Shown piece by piece: positions 7,314-16,814 of a stretch of 36,950 bases of DNA. The stretch is taken from the NCBI GenBank assembly GCA_028704415.1, contig JAQWFM010000015.1, forward strand, positions 1 to 36,950. Reading direction: 5' to 3'. This DNA is from Oscillospiraceae bacterium (lineage in GTDB: Bacteria; Bacillota; Clostridia; Saccharofermentanales; Fastidiosipilaceae). The position numbers and the translations under genes were made by a program. Under the pieces are notes generated by a model, which worked only from the letters and a program-made list of their open reading frames with translations, made no database searches and was not told the DNA's origin. Positions within the stretch are counted from its first letter, which is position 1; the number at the start of each line of letters is the position of its first letter.

Positions 7314-7342
7314 TTGACGGCGCAATATCCTATTACTATAAT
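7314..7342 (+). promoter_or_regulatory. Promoter of rho with a long leader
   Basis: TTGACG (7314-7319), 17 bp, TATAAT (7337-7342), starting within four bases of the preceding terminator. The untranslated leader would be about 150 nt and includes a perfect hairpin, TACGGC/GCCGTA (7431-7436 with 7443-7448). rho leaders are sites of autoregulation in other bacteria; whether that holds here is inference. Confidence 0.8.
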
Positions 7343-7500
7343 TAAGGCATTCCATGACGTAAATGTGCATCTGGTCTCTTTCTCTAACCTGCTTTTTGAA
7401 TCTTATGCAATCCAGGATGGATTTTCTGATTACGGCTACGATGCCGTACCTACATACCGGAACTTCATGGTACCTATTATATATTTGATATGAGGTTGGC

Positions 7501-10056
7501 ATGGCAAATTTTGACTTTAAGTCTAAAACAAAAACGCGTTTGCTGGAAATTGTCCAAATGTCCGGTGTAATGCCTATCACAACCGCCCGCCGGATGAATA
7601 AAGCTGAACTCGTTGCCGCGCTGGAAGATTTACAGTCTGCAGCAGACGCTAAAGCCCAGGCTTCTCCCGCAGCGGAGGCTTCTGCAGGCCCGTCTGCAGT
7701 ACCTGAAACGGCCCAAACCGCTTTAACCGCTCAGGCGCAAACGCTCAGCCACGCTGCCGGAACCCATAAACCCGGAGATGAATCGCATCCTGAGCACAAC
7801 CAAAGAGCGCGCAGCATCATGATGACACCGGAAGACTTGATCAAGCTGGAGGAAGAGCAACCTGTGCCCGCCAAGGAGGTCGCGGACAAACCACCTGCGC
7901 CTGCCGCGGTTAAAAAACCCCGCCGGTCCCGGGCGGCTTCCGCTCACCGCAAGACAGAAACGCCGGCCGGCACTGTTCAAAGCGAGCATGAAACTGCCGC
8001 CAAAGCGCCGGTTACCCGGCGCAGCAGCCAGGCTAAAGCGGTAAAGACAGACAGCAGAAAGCCGCCTAAAGCCGCTGATATTAATCCGGCAGCAGAAGTC
8101 AAGCCAGGTGCCGGTGCCGCGGATATTACCGCAGTTTCTGCCCCCCCAAGCAGCTCCGACGTTAAGGTTAGGCCTAAACGAGTTGCCAGGAGTAAGGGGG
8201 TGGCTAAAAAAACGATTAAAGCCGCGGACTCAGTACCCGCAGCGGGGACTGCTGCGGCTAAGCCCGCAACTGAGCCAGACGCATTACCCTTAGTGGTTTT
8301 GCAGCAAGCTCAGGCTACCGTGGAGCCGGCTGAAGCTAAGCCGCTGACCCTCATCCCGCCTGCTGAAACCAAGCCGCACGTCCAGCCTGAACCTCAGCCC
8401 GCAGAAAAGGTATCCGCCGTTTCTGCGGCACCAGAGCCCGCTGCTCCCGCCAGGGCAGTTAAGGCTGACGCAACGGACAGCCCAGCTGCAACTACGGCCG
8501 GGTCCGGACCGGTTGCGCCAGCGGCAGCGCCAGTACCCTCCGGTTTAGAAAACAGCAAAAGTGAGCCTTCTGAAGCTGAAGTTGTAAAACCGCGAAAATC
8601 GCATAGCAGCAGGAAATCCAGCACAACGGGCAAGACTAACCATGCCAGAACCACTGAAACGGCTGAGGCCCACTCGGGCGCCGCTGGCAAAAAAAAGAGC
8701 AACCATCCGGCTACGGCGGCTAAGCCGCCGGTTGCGGCAGAAACTGGCTTGTCGGTTCCTGAATCTAAGCCTGAGGCTGACACCAGCCTGAGTGCGGAGA
8801 CCGACAACAAGACCCGCAGTTCAAGCCATCACGAGCGGCAGATTGATTCTGGTGAGACCGTTTCAGGTGTGCTGGAAATTATGCCGGATGGCTACGGCTT
8901 TCTGCGCCGGGATAATTATCTGCAAGGGCCTAAAGATATTTATGTACCGCCGCAATTCATCCGCCGCCTGAATCTTCGTGAAGGTGACTTTATTGTGGGG
9001 CCAGGGCGGGTGCAGCGTGAAATTGATCGCTATCAGGCTATTTACTATATCAAGAGTGTTAATGGCTTACCTCCGGAACGCGTGTTTAATCGCCCGCATT
9101 TTGATCGGCTGACACCTATCTATCCAGATGTCCAATATGTTTTGGAAACCACTCGCAATGAATTGTCCACCAGGATTATTGATTTAGTAGCGCCTATTGG
9201 CAAAGGGCAGCGCGGCATGATTGTTTCTCCACCTAAAGCTGGTAAAACGATCCTCCTGCAAAAGATTGCCAATGCTATTTCTACCAATAACCCTGACTCT
9301 AAGTTAATTGTCTTGCTGATCGATGAACGGCCTGAGGAAGTTACGGATATGCAGCGGTCTATTAAGGGGGAAGTCGTTTACTCAACCTTTGATAAAGCGC
9401 CTGAAAATCACGTAAAAATAACGGAATTAGTCCTGGCCCGCGCTATGCGCCTGGTGGAAAGCGGAGAGGATGTCGTCATCCTGCTTGACTCCATTACCCG
9501 TTTAGGAAGAGCTTATAACCTGACGATCACCCCCACCGGGCGGACCCTTTCCGGTGGCCTGGATCCCGGAGCCTTGTTTGGTCCTAAACGATTTTTTGGC
9601 GCGGCAAGAAACATTGAGAATGGCGGCAGTCTGACCATTGTTGCCACTGCCTTAATTGATACCGGATCCAGGATGGATGAGGTTATTTTTGAAGAATTCA
9701 AGGGCACCGGCAACATGGAGGTCTATCTGGATCGCAAACTTTCTGAGAAGCGGATTTTTCCGGCTATTGATATTAACCGTTCCGGAACGCGGCGGGAGGA
9801 ATTACTGCTGCAGCCACAGGCCCTGGATGCGGTTTGGTCTATCAGAAAAGCGTTTAGTCAGCTGGACTCGGCCAATGTCACTGAGACCATCATTAATCTG
9901 CTGCTAAAAACAGCCGATAATCAGCATTTTATATCCTCCATAAATGTTTCCATGAATAACAAATCCTTATTTGAGTCCATGCGGGGACCAGGCTTAAATG
10001 CCAACCGGCCCGCCGCCAACACGCATAACATGAATACGGGGTATAATCAACGATGA
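7501..10056 (+). CDS. rho: Transcription termination factor Rho with a very long disordered N-terminal insert
   Basis: Rho is a hexameric RNA-dependent ATPase that terminates transcripts. Residues 1-45 form the SAP-like Rho N domain. Residues about 450-520 form the RNA-binding cold-shock domain ([15 protein letters not shown]). The ATPase core follows: Walker A PPKAGKT with Lys582, Walker B VVILLDS with Asp663, and downstream the Q-loop/R-loop region with [11 protein letters not shown] and the [19 protein letters not shown] motif. Typical Rho has about 420 residues; this has 851. The extra about 400 residues (46-445) are Ala, Pro, Lys, Ser and Glu rich with basic patches ([25 protein letters not shown]), so almost certainly disordered. 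The start is ATG at 7501, set by Rho N homology, with a weak ribosome binding site (TGAGGT). The stop overlaps the next start (ATGA). Confidence 0.97.
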   Translation: MANFDFKSKTKTRLLEIVQMSGVMPITTARRMNKAELVAALEDLQSAADAKAQASPAAEASAGPSAVPETAQTALTAQAQTLSHAAGTHKPGDESHPEHNQRARSIMMTPEDLIKLEEEQPVPAKEVADKPPAPAAVKKPRRSRAASAHRKTETPAGTVQSEHETAAKAPVTRRSSQAKAVKTDSRKPPKAADINPAAEVKPGAGAADITAVSAPPSSSDVKVRPKRVARSKGVAKKTIKAADSVPAAGTAAAKPATEPDALPLVVLQQAQATVEPAEAKPLTLIPPAETKPHVQPEPQPAEKVSAVSAAPEPAAPARAVKADATDSPAATTAGSGPVAPAAAPVPSGLENSKSEPSEAEVVKPRKSHSSRKSSTTGKTNHARTTETAEAHSGAAGKKKSNHPATAAKPPVAAETGLSVPESKPEADTSLSAETDNKTRSSSHHERQIDSGETVSGVLEIMPDGYGFLRRDNYLQGPKDIYVPPQFIRRLNLREGDFIVGPGRVQREIDRYQAIYYIKSVNGLPPERVFNRPHFDRLTPIYPDVQYVLETTRNELSTRIIDLVAPIGKGQRGMIVSPPKAGKTILLQKIANAISTNNPDSKLIVLLIDERPEEVTDMQRSIKGEVVYSTFDKAPENHVKITELVLARAMRLVESGEDVVILLDSITRLGRAYNLTITPTGRTLSGGLDPGALFGPKRFFGAARNIENGGSLTIVATALIDTGSRMDEVIFEEFKGTGNMEVYLDRKLSEKRIFPAIDINRSGTRREELLLQPQALDAVWSIRKAFSQLDSANVTETIINLLLKTADNQHFISSINVSMNNKSLFESMRGPGLNANRPAANTHNMNTGYNQR

Positions 10057-10946
10057 CTCATAATGATATACCAGATCAAACCCAGGATCTTAAAACTACA
10101 GCCGCTGAATCTGCGGCGGCCGGATCGGCTGTTGCTCCGGACAGCCAGGATGAATCTGCGGCAGCCGGATCGGCTGTTGCTACTGACGGCCAGGATGAAT
10201 CCGCCGCAGCCGGATCGCCTCTTGCTCCGGACAGCCAGAACGCTGAACCGACTGCGCAGGAACTGCAGGCTTTAGCGGCTCAGCTGGACCGCCTGGAGCA
10301 GGCTGGGTACAGTTATCAGGAATATCTGGACGAGCAAGGAGCTGATCCGGAGACTACCGCTGAAGAAGCGCTGGATCAGGATATTGCGGCTAATCCGGCA
10401 TCAATCGTTTTTTATAATGAGACCGTGCTAGAAAAAGAAGATCTGAAGGAATTAGTAAAGCTAACCTTGAAAAATCGTAAGGGGGTCTGGCTTTACCGGA
10501 TCTTCTTGTTTCTTTTTGGTGCCTTCTTCACCTTTACCGGTATCAGCAGTCTCTACCAGGGCTTGACCGCGGGTACTACGGCTGATATTGTCAGCGGTAT
10601 CTTGCTTACAGTTCTTTCTTTGCTGGTCATCTGGTTTGCGGCGTATGGTTTGATCCTACAGACCTATCGCAGGATGCTTAAGCATGCCAAAGACTTTTTT
10701 GTTAAGCGCGAATATACCTTTACTCCCAACATTATCCGCCAAATCGCAGGCGATCGCCGGCAAACGGTGCATATGAGTGACGTAAGCGGATGGCAAGCCA
10801 ATGAGCGCTGCTTTTTCTTAAAAGTCGTCAGTTCTTTTATGATTGTCCGTAAGGATTCCTTTAAGCAAGGAACCGCAGAGCAGTTTGAAGCATTCTTAAA
10901 GGAGCGGATCAGTCCAACGGCAGGTTTTCAGCTGAAAAAGGACTGA
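10053..10946 (+). CDS. YcxB-like membrane protein with disordered N-terminal repeats
   Basis: A 297-residue protein of unknown role. Residues 19-63 are three tandem 15-residue repeats of the type ESAAAGSAVAPDSQD. A Glu/Gln-rich helical stretch follows (about 65-135). Two transmembrane helices lie at about 144-167 and 176-200. The C-terminal about 90 residues (FFVKREYTFTPNIIRQ, then VHMSDVSGWQANERCFFLKV and ending FEAFLKERI) resemble the YcxB-like beta-rich domain found in many Firmicutes membrane proteins. The ATG overlaps the rho stop, so translation is probably coupled. The family assignment rests on architecture rather than a strict motif, and no catalytic residues are evident. Confidence 0.72.
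   Translation: MTHNDIPDQTQDLKTTAAESAAAGSAVAPDSQDESAAAGSAVATDGQDESAAAGSPLAPDSQNAEPTAQELQALAAQLDRLEQAGYSYQEYLDEQGADPETTAEEALDQDIAANPASIVFYNETVLEKEDLKELVKLTLKNRKGVWLYRIFLFLFGAFFTFTGISSLYQGLTAGTTADIVSGILLTVLSLLVIWFAAYGLILQTYRRMLKHAKDFFVKREYTFTPNIIRQIAGDRRQTVHMSDVSGWQANERCFFLKVVSSFMIVRKDSFKQGTAEQFEAFLKERISPTAGFQLKKD
10107..10241 (+). repeat. Three in-frame 45-bp tandem repeats
   Basis: Three consecutive 45-bp units within the gene starting at 10053 encode ESAAAGSAVAPDSQD and two variants. The DNA copies differ at several bases, so this is not a very recent duplication. Confidence 0.85.
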
Positions 10947-11010
10947 GCAGAGTCTGACTAAGCCCGGCCGCAAGCCCGACGCTCAGGCGGCATGTCCTTA
11001 AATAAAGTCC

Positions 11011-11039
11011 TTGCCATGGCTGTATTAACATGATATAAT
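11011..11039 (+). promoter_or_regulatory. Promoter of rplS
   Basis: TTGCCA (11011-11016), 17 bp, TATAAT (11034-11039). The leader is about 65-70 nt and ends in GAGAGGAGG. Confidence 0.8.
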
Positions 11040-11112
11040 TCTCCCGGTTTATTACGGATGGTCCGCTGCAGTTGCGTGTAAGAACATCCTGGCAAGAGAG
11101 GAGGAACGCAAT

Positions 11113-11469
11113 ATGGATTTATTACAAGCTGTTGAACAAACTCAGCTGCGTAATGCTTATCCGGAGATCGAAATCGGCGATTACGTTAAAATGCATCTTC
11201 GCATAACTGAAGGTAATCGTGAAAGGATTCAGATCTTTGAAGGCACAGTTATATCTCGCAAGGGCCAGGGGCTGGGTGAGAGCATTACTGTTCGCCGTCT
11301 GTCTTATGGTGTTGGCGTGGAACGGATTCTCCCGGTTCATTCCCCTAAGATTGAAAAAATTGAACTGGTTCGTAAAGGTAAGGTTCGCAGAGCTAAGCTT
11401 TATTATCTGCGTGACCGGGTCGGCAAAGCTGCTAAAGTTAAAGAAAAGCTGGCCTCCAAAAAAGCTTAA
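11113..11469 (+). CDS. rplS: 50S ribosomal protein L19
   Basis: L19 sits at the 30S-50S interface of the ribosome. The 118-residue sequence has the family landmarks: the [13 protein letters not shown] strand, [16 protein letters not shown], the [22 protein letters not shown] core and [18 protein letters not shown] near the C terminus. The ATG follows a strong GAGAGGAGG. It has its own promoter and terminator but lies next to rbgA and rnhB, the order seen in Bacillus and many Clostridia. Confidence 0.98.
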   Translation: MDLLQAVEQTQLRNAYPEIEIGDYVKMHLRITEGNRERIQIFEGTVISRKGQGLGESITVRRLSYGVGVERILPVHSPKIEKIELVRKGKVRRAKLYYLRDRVGKAAKVKEKLASKKA

Positions 11470-11510
11470 GGACTGTTTTAAACAGCCAGGCTTCAGGTTA
11501 CTGCTTAAGT

Positions 11511-11545
11511 CCGTTGTTGCCGGTATCGGTGCAGCGGATTTTTTT
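11511..11545 (+). terminator. Intrinsic terminator after rplS
   Basis: CCGTTG (11511-11516) pairs with CAGCGG (11532-11537), and after a one-base bulge TGCCG pairs with CGGTG around a GTAT loop. Seven T residues follow. Confidence 0.8.
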
Positions 11546-11582
11546 ATATGACGGCACAACTTGTCCTGCTTTGTCTGAACCC

Positions 11583-11610
11583 TTAACCTCGGTCTGTGGT
11601 ATGCTAAAAT
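11583..11610 (+). promoter_or_regulatory. Probable extended -10 promoter of rbgA
   Basis: TTAACC (11583-11588), 16 bp, then TGC-TAAAAT with the -10 at 11605-11610. The TGn extension compensates for a modest -35. Confidence 0.5.
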
Positions 11611-11676
11611 CAGCTTTACTATAGTGCTGCTTCGCTAAAGTCTGCCTCAGCGCAAGTATTAAGGAGTACCCAACAC

Positions 11677-12624
11677 ATGCAAATCAACTGGTTCCCCGGT
11701 CATATGGCTAAAACCCTGCGTCTGATTCAGGAATCCTTGCGGCAGGTGGACGCGGTGATAGAGTGTATTGATGCCAGGCTGCCTGTCAGCAGTTGCAACC
11801 CTGAGCTTGAAAAGCGATTGGCCAGAAAACCGCGGCTTATCCTGATGACCAAAGCTGATCTGGCCGATCCTAAGGCTACGCAACGCTGGATTGATGTCCT
11901 GCTCAGACAGGCTCAGCCGCAGGTGAAGTCAGCCGGGGAAGCTAATCTGACAGAGCCAACCCCGCTGCAGGTTTTGGCGGTTAGCTTAACGGATGACCAT
12001 GCTTTGGCTGAGATCAAACAATGTGTGCGGCAACTGTGCGCTGCCGTTGTGGCCAGGCAGAGCGCCCGCGGCCTGCTGCATGATGAAACCAGGGTTATGA
12101 TTGCCGGCATTCCTAATACTGGCAAATCCACCCTGATCAACCGCTGGACCGGGCGTAAGGCTGCCCGGGCGGAGGATCGCCCGGGCGTCACTAAAGGATC
12201 ACAATGGGTTCGGACGGACGGCTGGGCACTGCTGGATATGCCGGGTGTGCTCTGGCCCAATCTGGGCAGTGACCGGGTCAGGATTGCGCTTGCGGCCAGC
12301 GGCGCCATTAAGGACGAGGTGTTTGACACTGAAGCGTTATCTCTGTATCTGTTTTTATACCTGCTCAGGCGGTATCCGGACTTATTACAGGAACGCTTTC
12401 GTTTATCCGCGCCAGAAATGGCCGATGGTCTGGAATCGTACCGGGAAGAGGCCAATGTCACTGCCATATACCCGCTTTGGCTGGAGGCTGGCCGGCGGCG
12501 GGGCTGTCTGCTGTCAGGCGGGAGGGTGGATGGCCTCAGATTTGCCGCTTTGCTTCTGAAAGAGTTCCGCAGCGGCGCAATCGGCCGGATTTCCCTGGAG
12601 TGGGTGGAGGATGAGCGCGGATGA
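11677..12624 (+). CDS. rbgA: Ribosome biogenesis GTPase RbgA (YlqF)
   Basis: RbgA is a circularly permuted GTPase needed for late 50S subunit assembly in Firmicutes. The start INWFPGHMAK is characteristic. The G motifs occur in the permuted order: G4 (TKAD) near residue 49, then G1 (GIPNTGKST) near 144, G2 in the GVTKG segment and G3 (DMPG) near 188. A C-terminal about 110-residue RNA-binding domain follows. At 315 residues it is about 30 longer than B. subtilis RbgA; part of the difference is in the spacer between G4 and G1. It lies directly upstream of rnhB with an ATGA overlap. Confidence 0.95.
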   Translation: MQINWFPGHMAKTLRLIQESLRQVDAVIECIDARLPVSSCNPELEKRLARKPRLILMTKADLADPKATQRWIDVLLRQAQPQVKSAGEANLTEPTPLQVLAVSLTDDHALAEIKQCVRQLCAAVVARQSARGLLHDETRVMIAGIPNTGKSTLINRWTGRKAARAEDRPGVTKGSQWVRTDGWALLDMPGVLWPNLGSDRVRIALAASGAIKDEVFDTEALSLYLFLYLLRRYPDLLQERFRLSAPEMADGLESYREEANVTAIYPLWLEAGRRRGCLLSGGRVDGLRFAALLLKEFRSGAIGRISLEWVEDERG

Positions 12625-13445
12625 AGCCGCAGAATATAAGCGCTAACCTAAGCCCGCTGCCCTCAGGTCATCCGCATAAGTGGGCGTGGGAAGCTAAGCT
12701 GGAAGCCAGCGGTTATTCCTTGATTGCCGGGGTAGATGAAGCGGGCCGGGGTCCGCTGGCTGGCCCTGTTTATGCGGCCGCCTGTATTTTATCACCGGTC
12801 AGGCTCATCGATGGTCTGGATGATTCCAAGCGCCTGAAACCCCGGCAGCGGGAGCAGTTATTCCGGCAGATTATACAGCAAGCCGTGGCTTATGCCGTCG
12901 CTGCGGTTCCGGTGGCCCTCATTGAAAAAATCAATATCCGTCAAGCCTCCAGATTGGCCATGCTGGTCGCTGTACAGGCTTTAAGGCCCGCGGCAACCGC
13001 GCTGCTCATCGACCATGAACCACTTTTGTCGACCGGCTTAGCACAATTTTATCCGGATCACGGTGACGCAGCATCCGATTCCATTGCTGCCGCATCGATT
13101 CTGGCTAAGGTCAGTCGAGATGAGTTGCTGCGGGACCTGGACCTGCAGTGGCCGGGTTATGGCCTGAGCCAAAATAAGGGGTATGGCACCAAAGCGCATA
13201 CGGAGGCGTTAAGACGGCTGGGCGCCAGCCCACAGCACCGGCCGCTTTTTCTCCGCAAGCTCAGGCTGACGCCAGCCCAGACAATCCCCCTGGCGCAACT
13301 GGATGGTTTTGCCTTGGCAGCCCGGCTGGATCAGGCCTTTCCTCAAGCAGCCTCAGGCCAGCTTACGGCCGAAACCTTGGCCCGGCTGACGTGGCTTAAC
13401 CAGGCCTGCCTGAAATTTCAGGGAGGCTCCGGATGTCCGCAATAG
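12621..13445 (+). CDS. rnhB: Ribonuclease HII
   Basis: RNase HII cuts the RNA strand of RNA-DNA hybrids and removes misincorporated ribonucleotides. Family motifs: IAGVDEAGRGPLAGPV near residues 36-51, supplying the first catalytic Asp-Glu pair; LDDSKRLK, where DSK is conserved; and the C-terminal acidic motif DSIAAASILAKVSRD near residues 152-166. The GYGTKAH and HRPLF segments complete the fold. The 274 residues exceed the usual 200-255; the extra sequence is a C-terminal tail of about 50 residues. The ATG overlaps the rbgA stop and the 3' end overlaps yraN. Confidence 0.96.
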   Translation: MKPQNISANLSPLPSGHPHKWAWEAKLEASGYSLIAGVDEAGRGPLAGPVYAAACILSPVRLIDGLDDSKRLKPRQREQLFRQIIQQAVAYAVAAVPVALIEKINIRQASRLAMLVAVQALRPAATALLIDHEPLLSTGLAQFYPDHGDAASDSIAAASILAKVSRDELLRDLDLQWPGYGLSQNKGYGTKAHTEALRRLGASPQHRPLFLRKLRLTPAQTIPLAQLDGFALAARLDQAFPQAASGQLTAETLARLTWLNQACLKFQGGSGCPQ

Positions 13446-13864
13446 AACCGCCTGGAACCGGTCAGCACCGCCACCCGGAACGCAGTCGTACTGGCCTGCA
13501 AGCATATCAAACCGGCTTAGCGGCTGAAGAGCTCGTTTGCTATGATTTAAGGCAACATGGATTTACTGTGCTGGAGCATCGGTGGTCGGTAGCGCATACC
13601 GGGGAAATTGACCTCATCGCTGCTCGGCAAAACCGACTGTTGCTGATTGAAGTAAAAGCCCGCCGTTTGTATCGGTACACCGGGACCCTGGCTAAGGAGG
13701 CTTTGTCCGCCGGTCAGGCGCGCCGGATCTGGCAATGCGGCTTAAGCTATATCCAAAGCCGCCAATTATGGGATTATATCGTGGAGTTATGGCTGGCCAG
13801 TTGTCAGCTAAGTTTTGATGGCCGGCTGCTTGCATTAACGTATTATCCCTGCCCGCTGGCTTAG
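13433..13864 (+). CDS. YraN/UPF0102 family nuclease-like protein
   Basis: A 143-residue member of UPF0102, whose fold is related to Holliday-junction resolvases and PD-(D/E)XK nucleases. The core is visible: G-x-x-A-E-E-L near residues 28-34, GEIDLIA near 58-64 with the metal-binding Asp, and EVKAR near 74-78. The first about 20 residues are a non-conserved extension. The ATG at 13433 overlaps the last codons of rnhB, placing it in the rbgA-rnhB operon, a common arrangement. Its physiological function is not settled. Confidence 0.92.
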   Translation: MSAIEPPGTGQHRHPERSRTGLQAYQTGLAAEELVCYDLRQHGFTVLEHRWSVAHTGEIDLIAARQNRLLLIEVKARRLYRYTGTLAKEALSAGQARRIWQCGLSYIQSRQLWDYIVELWLASCQLSFDGRLLALTYYPCPLA

Positions 13865-13934
13865 CCTGGCTCCTGTGTTCAGTCAGGGCTTAATCGCGCT
13901 TGTGGTTCAGGCATGAACGATTTTGCAGGATGGC

Positions 13935-13963
13935 TTGCCCCTGCATGCATAATTGCCTATAAT
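13935..13963 (+). promoter_or_regulatory. Promoter of the aspartate aminotransferase gene
   Basis: TTGCCC (13935-13940), 17 bp, TATAAT (13958-13963), 35 nt before the ATG; GGAGG lies about 8 nt before the start. Confidence 0.75.
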
Positions 13964-13998
13964 GCAAAGTTGCAGATAATGCTGCAGGAGGATTATTT

Positions 13999-15282
13999 AT
14001 GGCAGTCTACAGTGAGATGAATCCGGATGATTTAAACTATGAATACAGGACGCTCAAAGCTCGGGATGACCAATTCAGGCAGGCGGCATATCACCTGGAT
14101 ATGACCAGGGGAAAGCCCTCTCCGGAACAACTGAATATGATCAGCAGCCTGGGTTTTAACGACTGTCTAAAAGCGGAAGATTTTCGCAGCGCCAGCGGCA
14201 GTGACTGCAGAAACTATGGCGATCTGTATGGGATTCAGGATGCCCGGGCTTTATTTGCCCAATGGCTTAAGGTGCCGGCCGACCAGGTTATGGTGGAGGG
14301 CAGTTCCAGCTTAAACCTGATGTACGATACGTTTGTACGCGCTCTGCTGTTCCCCTTGCCTGGCGGCAAGCAATCCTGGGGACAGCAGGGCACGATAAAA
14401 GTACTCTGTCCGGCCCCGGGCTATGACCGCCATTTTGCCCTGGCCCAAAAGCTGGGCGCCACCTTGGTAACCGTGCCGATGACCTCTGAGGGACCTGACA
14501 TGGCGGTGGTAGAAGAACTCGTTAAGGATCCCCAGGTCAAAGCCATGTTCTGTGTCCCTTTATACAGCAATCCGGATGCGGTTATTTATTCGGCAGCCAC
14601 CTGCCGCCGCTTAGCGGCTATGGAGACCGCGCCTGATTTCCGCATTATCTGGGATAACGCTTACAGCAAGCATCATCTGGATCCAGCCAACCCGCATTTT
14701 ATCCCGGAGGTGCTTTCTCTGGCGGCGGCCGCGGGTCATCCCAATCGTTTTATTGAATTTGCTTCTACATCTAAAATCACCTATGCCGGCGGTGGCCTGG
14801 CAGCCTTAGCGGCCAGTCCGGAGGATTTTGCCTGGATTGGCAGCAGCTTAAAATTTCAAACCATTGGACCGGATAAAATGAATCAGCTCAGACATGTTCG
14901 TTTTTTTGCGGCCAACGGCGGCGTGGACGCGGTGATGGCTCGTCATGCCGCAATCCTGAAACCTAAATTTGATACAGTCGTTAACCGCCTGGAGCAGGAT
15001 TTAGGCCATAGTGGTCTGGCAACCTGGCAAAAGCCTTATGGGGGATACTTTGTAGGTGTGCATTTGCAGCCGGGTCTGGCTGCCGCGGTTGTTACCCATT
15101 GCAAAGCGCTGGGCGTGGCCTTGACGCCGGCCGGAGCGACTTATCCTTATGGCCGGGATCCGGAGGACAGCAGCGTGAGGCTCTCACCGTCTTTTCCGTC
15201 CGTGCCTGATTTGGAAGCAGCCATGACAGTATTCACAAATAGCGTTAAACTATGTGCGATAGAAAAACTATTGCATAAATAA
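13999..15282 (+). CDS. Aspartate aminotransferase, type Ic class I/II fold
   Basis: A PLP-dependent aminotransferase of the type Ic group, which in characterised members transaminates aspartate with 2-oxoglutarate. The signature start, LDMTRGKPSPEQL near residues 31-43, and YGDLYGIQDAR near 73-83 mark this subgroup. PLP-contacting residues are visible: Asn and Tyr in the IIWDNAYSKHHLD segment, and the Schiff-base Lys in ASTSKITYAGGG (about residues 251-262). The 427-residue length is normal. purB follows 38 nt downstream on the same strand, a sensible pairing because aspartate feeds the adenylosuccinate step. Substrate range beyond aspartate is not predictable. Confidence 0.9.
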   Translation: MAVYSEMNPDDLNYEYRTLKARDDQFRQAAYHLDMTRGKPSPEQLNMISSLGFNDCLKAEDFRSASGSDCRNYGDLYGIQDARALFAQWLKVPADQVMVEGSSSLNLMYDTFVRALLFPLPGGKQSWGQQGTIKVLCPAPGYDRHFALAQKLGATLVTVPMTSEGPDMAVVEELVKDPQVKAMFCVPLYSNPDAVIYSAATCRRLAAMETAPDFRIIWDNAYSKHHLDPANPHFIPEVLSLAAAAGHPNRFIEFASTSKITYAGGGLAALAASPEDFAWIGSSLKFQTIGPDKMNQLRHVRFFAANGGVDAVMARHAAILKPKFDTVVNRLEQDLGHSGLATWQKPYGGYFVGVHLQPGLAAAVVTHCKALGVALTPAGATYPYGRDPEDSSVRLSPSFPSVPDLEAAMTVFTNSVKLCAIEKLLHK

Positions 15283-15320
15283 GGTTGCAAACCGACGGAT
15301 AGACAAAGGAGTCATGCAAC

Positions 15321-16757
15321 ATGCCCAGAGATCGATATGAAAGCCCGCTTAATGGCCGCTATGCCAGTGACGCTATGCAAAAGATATTTTCACCGGACCG
15401 CAAATTCCGCACCTGGCGGAAACTGTGGGTGGCTTTGGCTGTAAGTGAGCAGGAACTGGGGTTAGCTATCACTGATGAGCAACTTGCGGAACTGAAAGCG
15501 CATATTGATGATATCAATTATGACCGGGCTGAGGCCTGGGAAAAGACCGTGCGCCATGATGTAATGGCTCATGTCCACGCTTATGGTGAGCAATGTCCCC
15601 AGGCTAAGGGCATTATTCACTTAGGTGCTACCTCTTGCTATGTCGGTGACAATACGGATCTGATTTTGATGCGGGATGCCCTGGACCTGATCCGGCAGCG
15701 TTTGCTGCAGACCCTCCGCCCGCTGGCCCGGTTCTGCCGCACCTATAAAGATCTGCCTACCTTAGGCTTCACCCATTTTCAGCCGGCTCAGCCGGTAACC
15801 GTGGGCAAAAGAGCTACCTTATGGCTGCAGGACCTGATCTCTGACCTGGAAGATCTGGATTATGTCAGGCGTTCCCTTTGCCTTTTGGGCTGCAAGGGTA
15901 CCACGGGTACCCAGGCTTCGTTTATGGACCTGTTTGAGGGCGATGAAGCCCGCTGCCGTCGTCTGGATCAAATGATTGCGGAGAAGATGGGGTTTACGCA
16001 GGTTTATGCCGTTTCCGGCCAGACCTACTCAAGAAAGGTGGACAGCCGCGTGCTCAATGTCCTTGCCGGCATAGCTCAGAGCGCGCATAAATTCAGCAAT
16101 GACCTGCGCCTGCTGCAGCATCTGAAAGAGATTGAAGAACCCTTTGAAAAGCAGCAGATCGGTTCCTCCGCCATGGCCTATAAGCGCAATCCCATGCGCA
16201 GCGAACGCATGGCCTCACTTTCACGCTATATCATGACGCTGGCCATGAATCCGGCCGCCACCGCCGCTGAACAGTGGTTTGAACGCACCCTGGATGATTC
16301 GGCCAACAAGCGGCTCAGTGTTCCGGAAGCATTTTTGGCTACGGATGCGGTGTTAGTCCTTTATACCAATGTCATTGAGGGTCTGGTGGTATATCCTGAA
16401 GTGATTCGCAGGCACCTGCTGGCTGAACTGCCGTTTATGGCGACTGAGAATATCTTGATGGAAGCTGTCAAACGGGGGGGCGACCGGCAGGAATTGCATG
16501 AACGGATCCGCCAGCATGCTATGGATGCCGGGCGGCAGGTTAAGGAATTGGGCCGGGATAATGACATGCTGCAGCGGGTGAAAGCGGACCCGGCTTTTGG
16601 CTTGCAGGGCGTAGATCTTGACAGCCTGCTGGATCCTCAATTGTATGTGGGCCGGGCTCCGGGTCAGGTCAGTGCTTATCTGGATGAGGTGGTGGATCCG
16701 CTGCTGAAAGCGGAGCAAAATCAAATTGTTGTGGCTGAAAGCGAACTGAAAGTCTGA
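15321..16757 (+). CDS. purB: Adenylosuccinate lyase
   Basis: PurB releases fumarate from SAICAR and from adenylosuccinate, two steps of purine synthesis. The 478 residues match the longer form of the family, similar to animal enzymes. Visible are the SPLNGRYAS N terminus, the GATSCYVGDNTDL segment near residues 102-114, the FTHFQPAQP histidine motif near 150-158 and the superfamily signature GSSAMAYKRNPMRSERM near 286-302, including the mobile catalytic loop. The ATG is 9 nt after AGGAG. It is probably co-transcribed with the aminotransferase upstream and ends at a terminator. Confidence 0.96.
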   Translation: MPRDRYESPLNGRYASDAMQKIFSPDRKFRTWRKLWVALAVSEQELGLAITDEQLAELKAHIDDINYDRAEAWEKTVRHDVMAHVHAYGEQCPQAKGIIHLGATSCYVGDNTDLILMRDALDLIRQRLLQTLRPLARFCRTYKDLPTLGFTHFQPAQPVTVGKRATLWLQDLISDLEDLDYVRRSLCLLGCKGTTGTQASFMDLFEGDEARCRRLDQMIAEKMGFTQVYAVSGQTYSRKVDSRVLNVLAGIAQSAHKFSNDLRLLQHLKEIEEPFEKQQIGSSAMAYKRNPMRSERMASLSRYIMTLAMNPAATAAEQWFERTLDDSANKRLSVPEAFLATDAVLVLYTNVIEGLVVYPEVIRRHLLAELPFMATENILMEAVKRGGDRQELHERIRQHAMDAGRQVKELGRDNDMLQRVKADPAFGLQGVDLDSLLDPQLYVGRAPGQVSAYLDEVVDPLLKAEQNQIVVAESELKV

Positions 16758-16785
16758 TGGTGGCCATCCAACCTGATTAGCATCT

Positions 16786-16814
16786 GAGCCGGTTGCTCTA
16801 GCCGGCTCATTTTC
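16786..16814 (+). terminator. Intrinsic terminator after purB
   Basis: GAGCCGG (16786-16792) pairs with CCGGCTC (16802-16808), 9-nt loop, followed by ATTTTC. Confidence 0.7.

Noticed and set aside
7311-7493. A 60-codon open frame ahead of rho
   Set aside because: Its start lies upstream of the -10 box of the rho promoter, so it would not be in the transcript, and it has no ribosome binding site.
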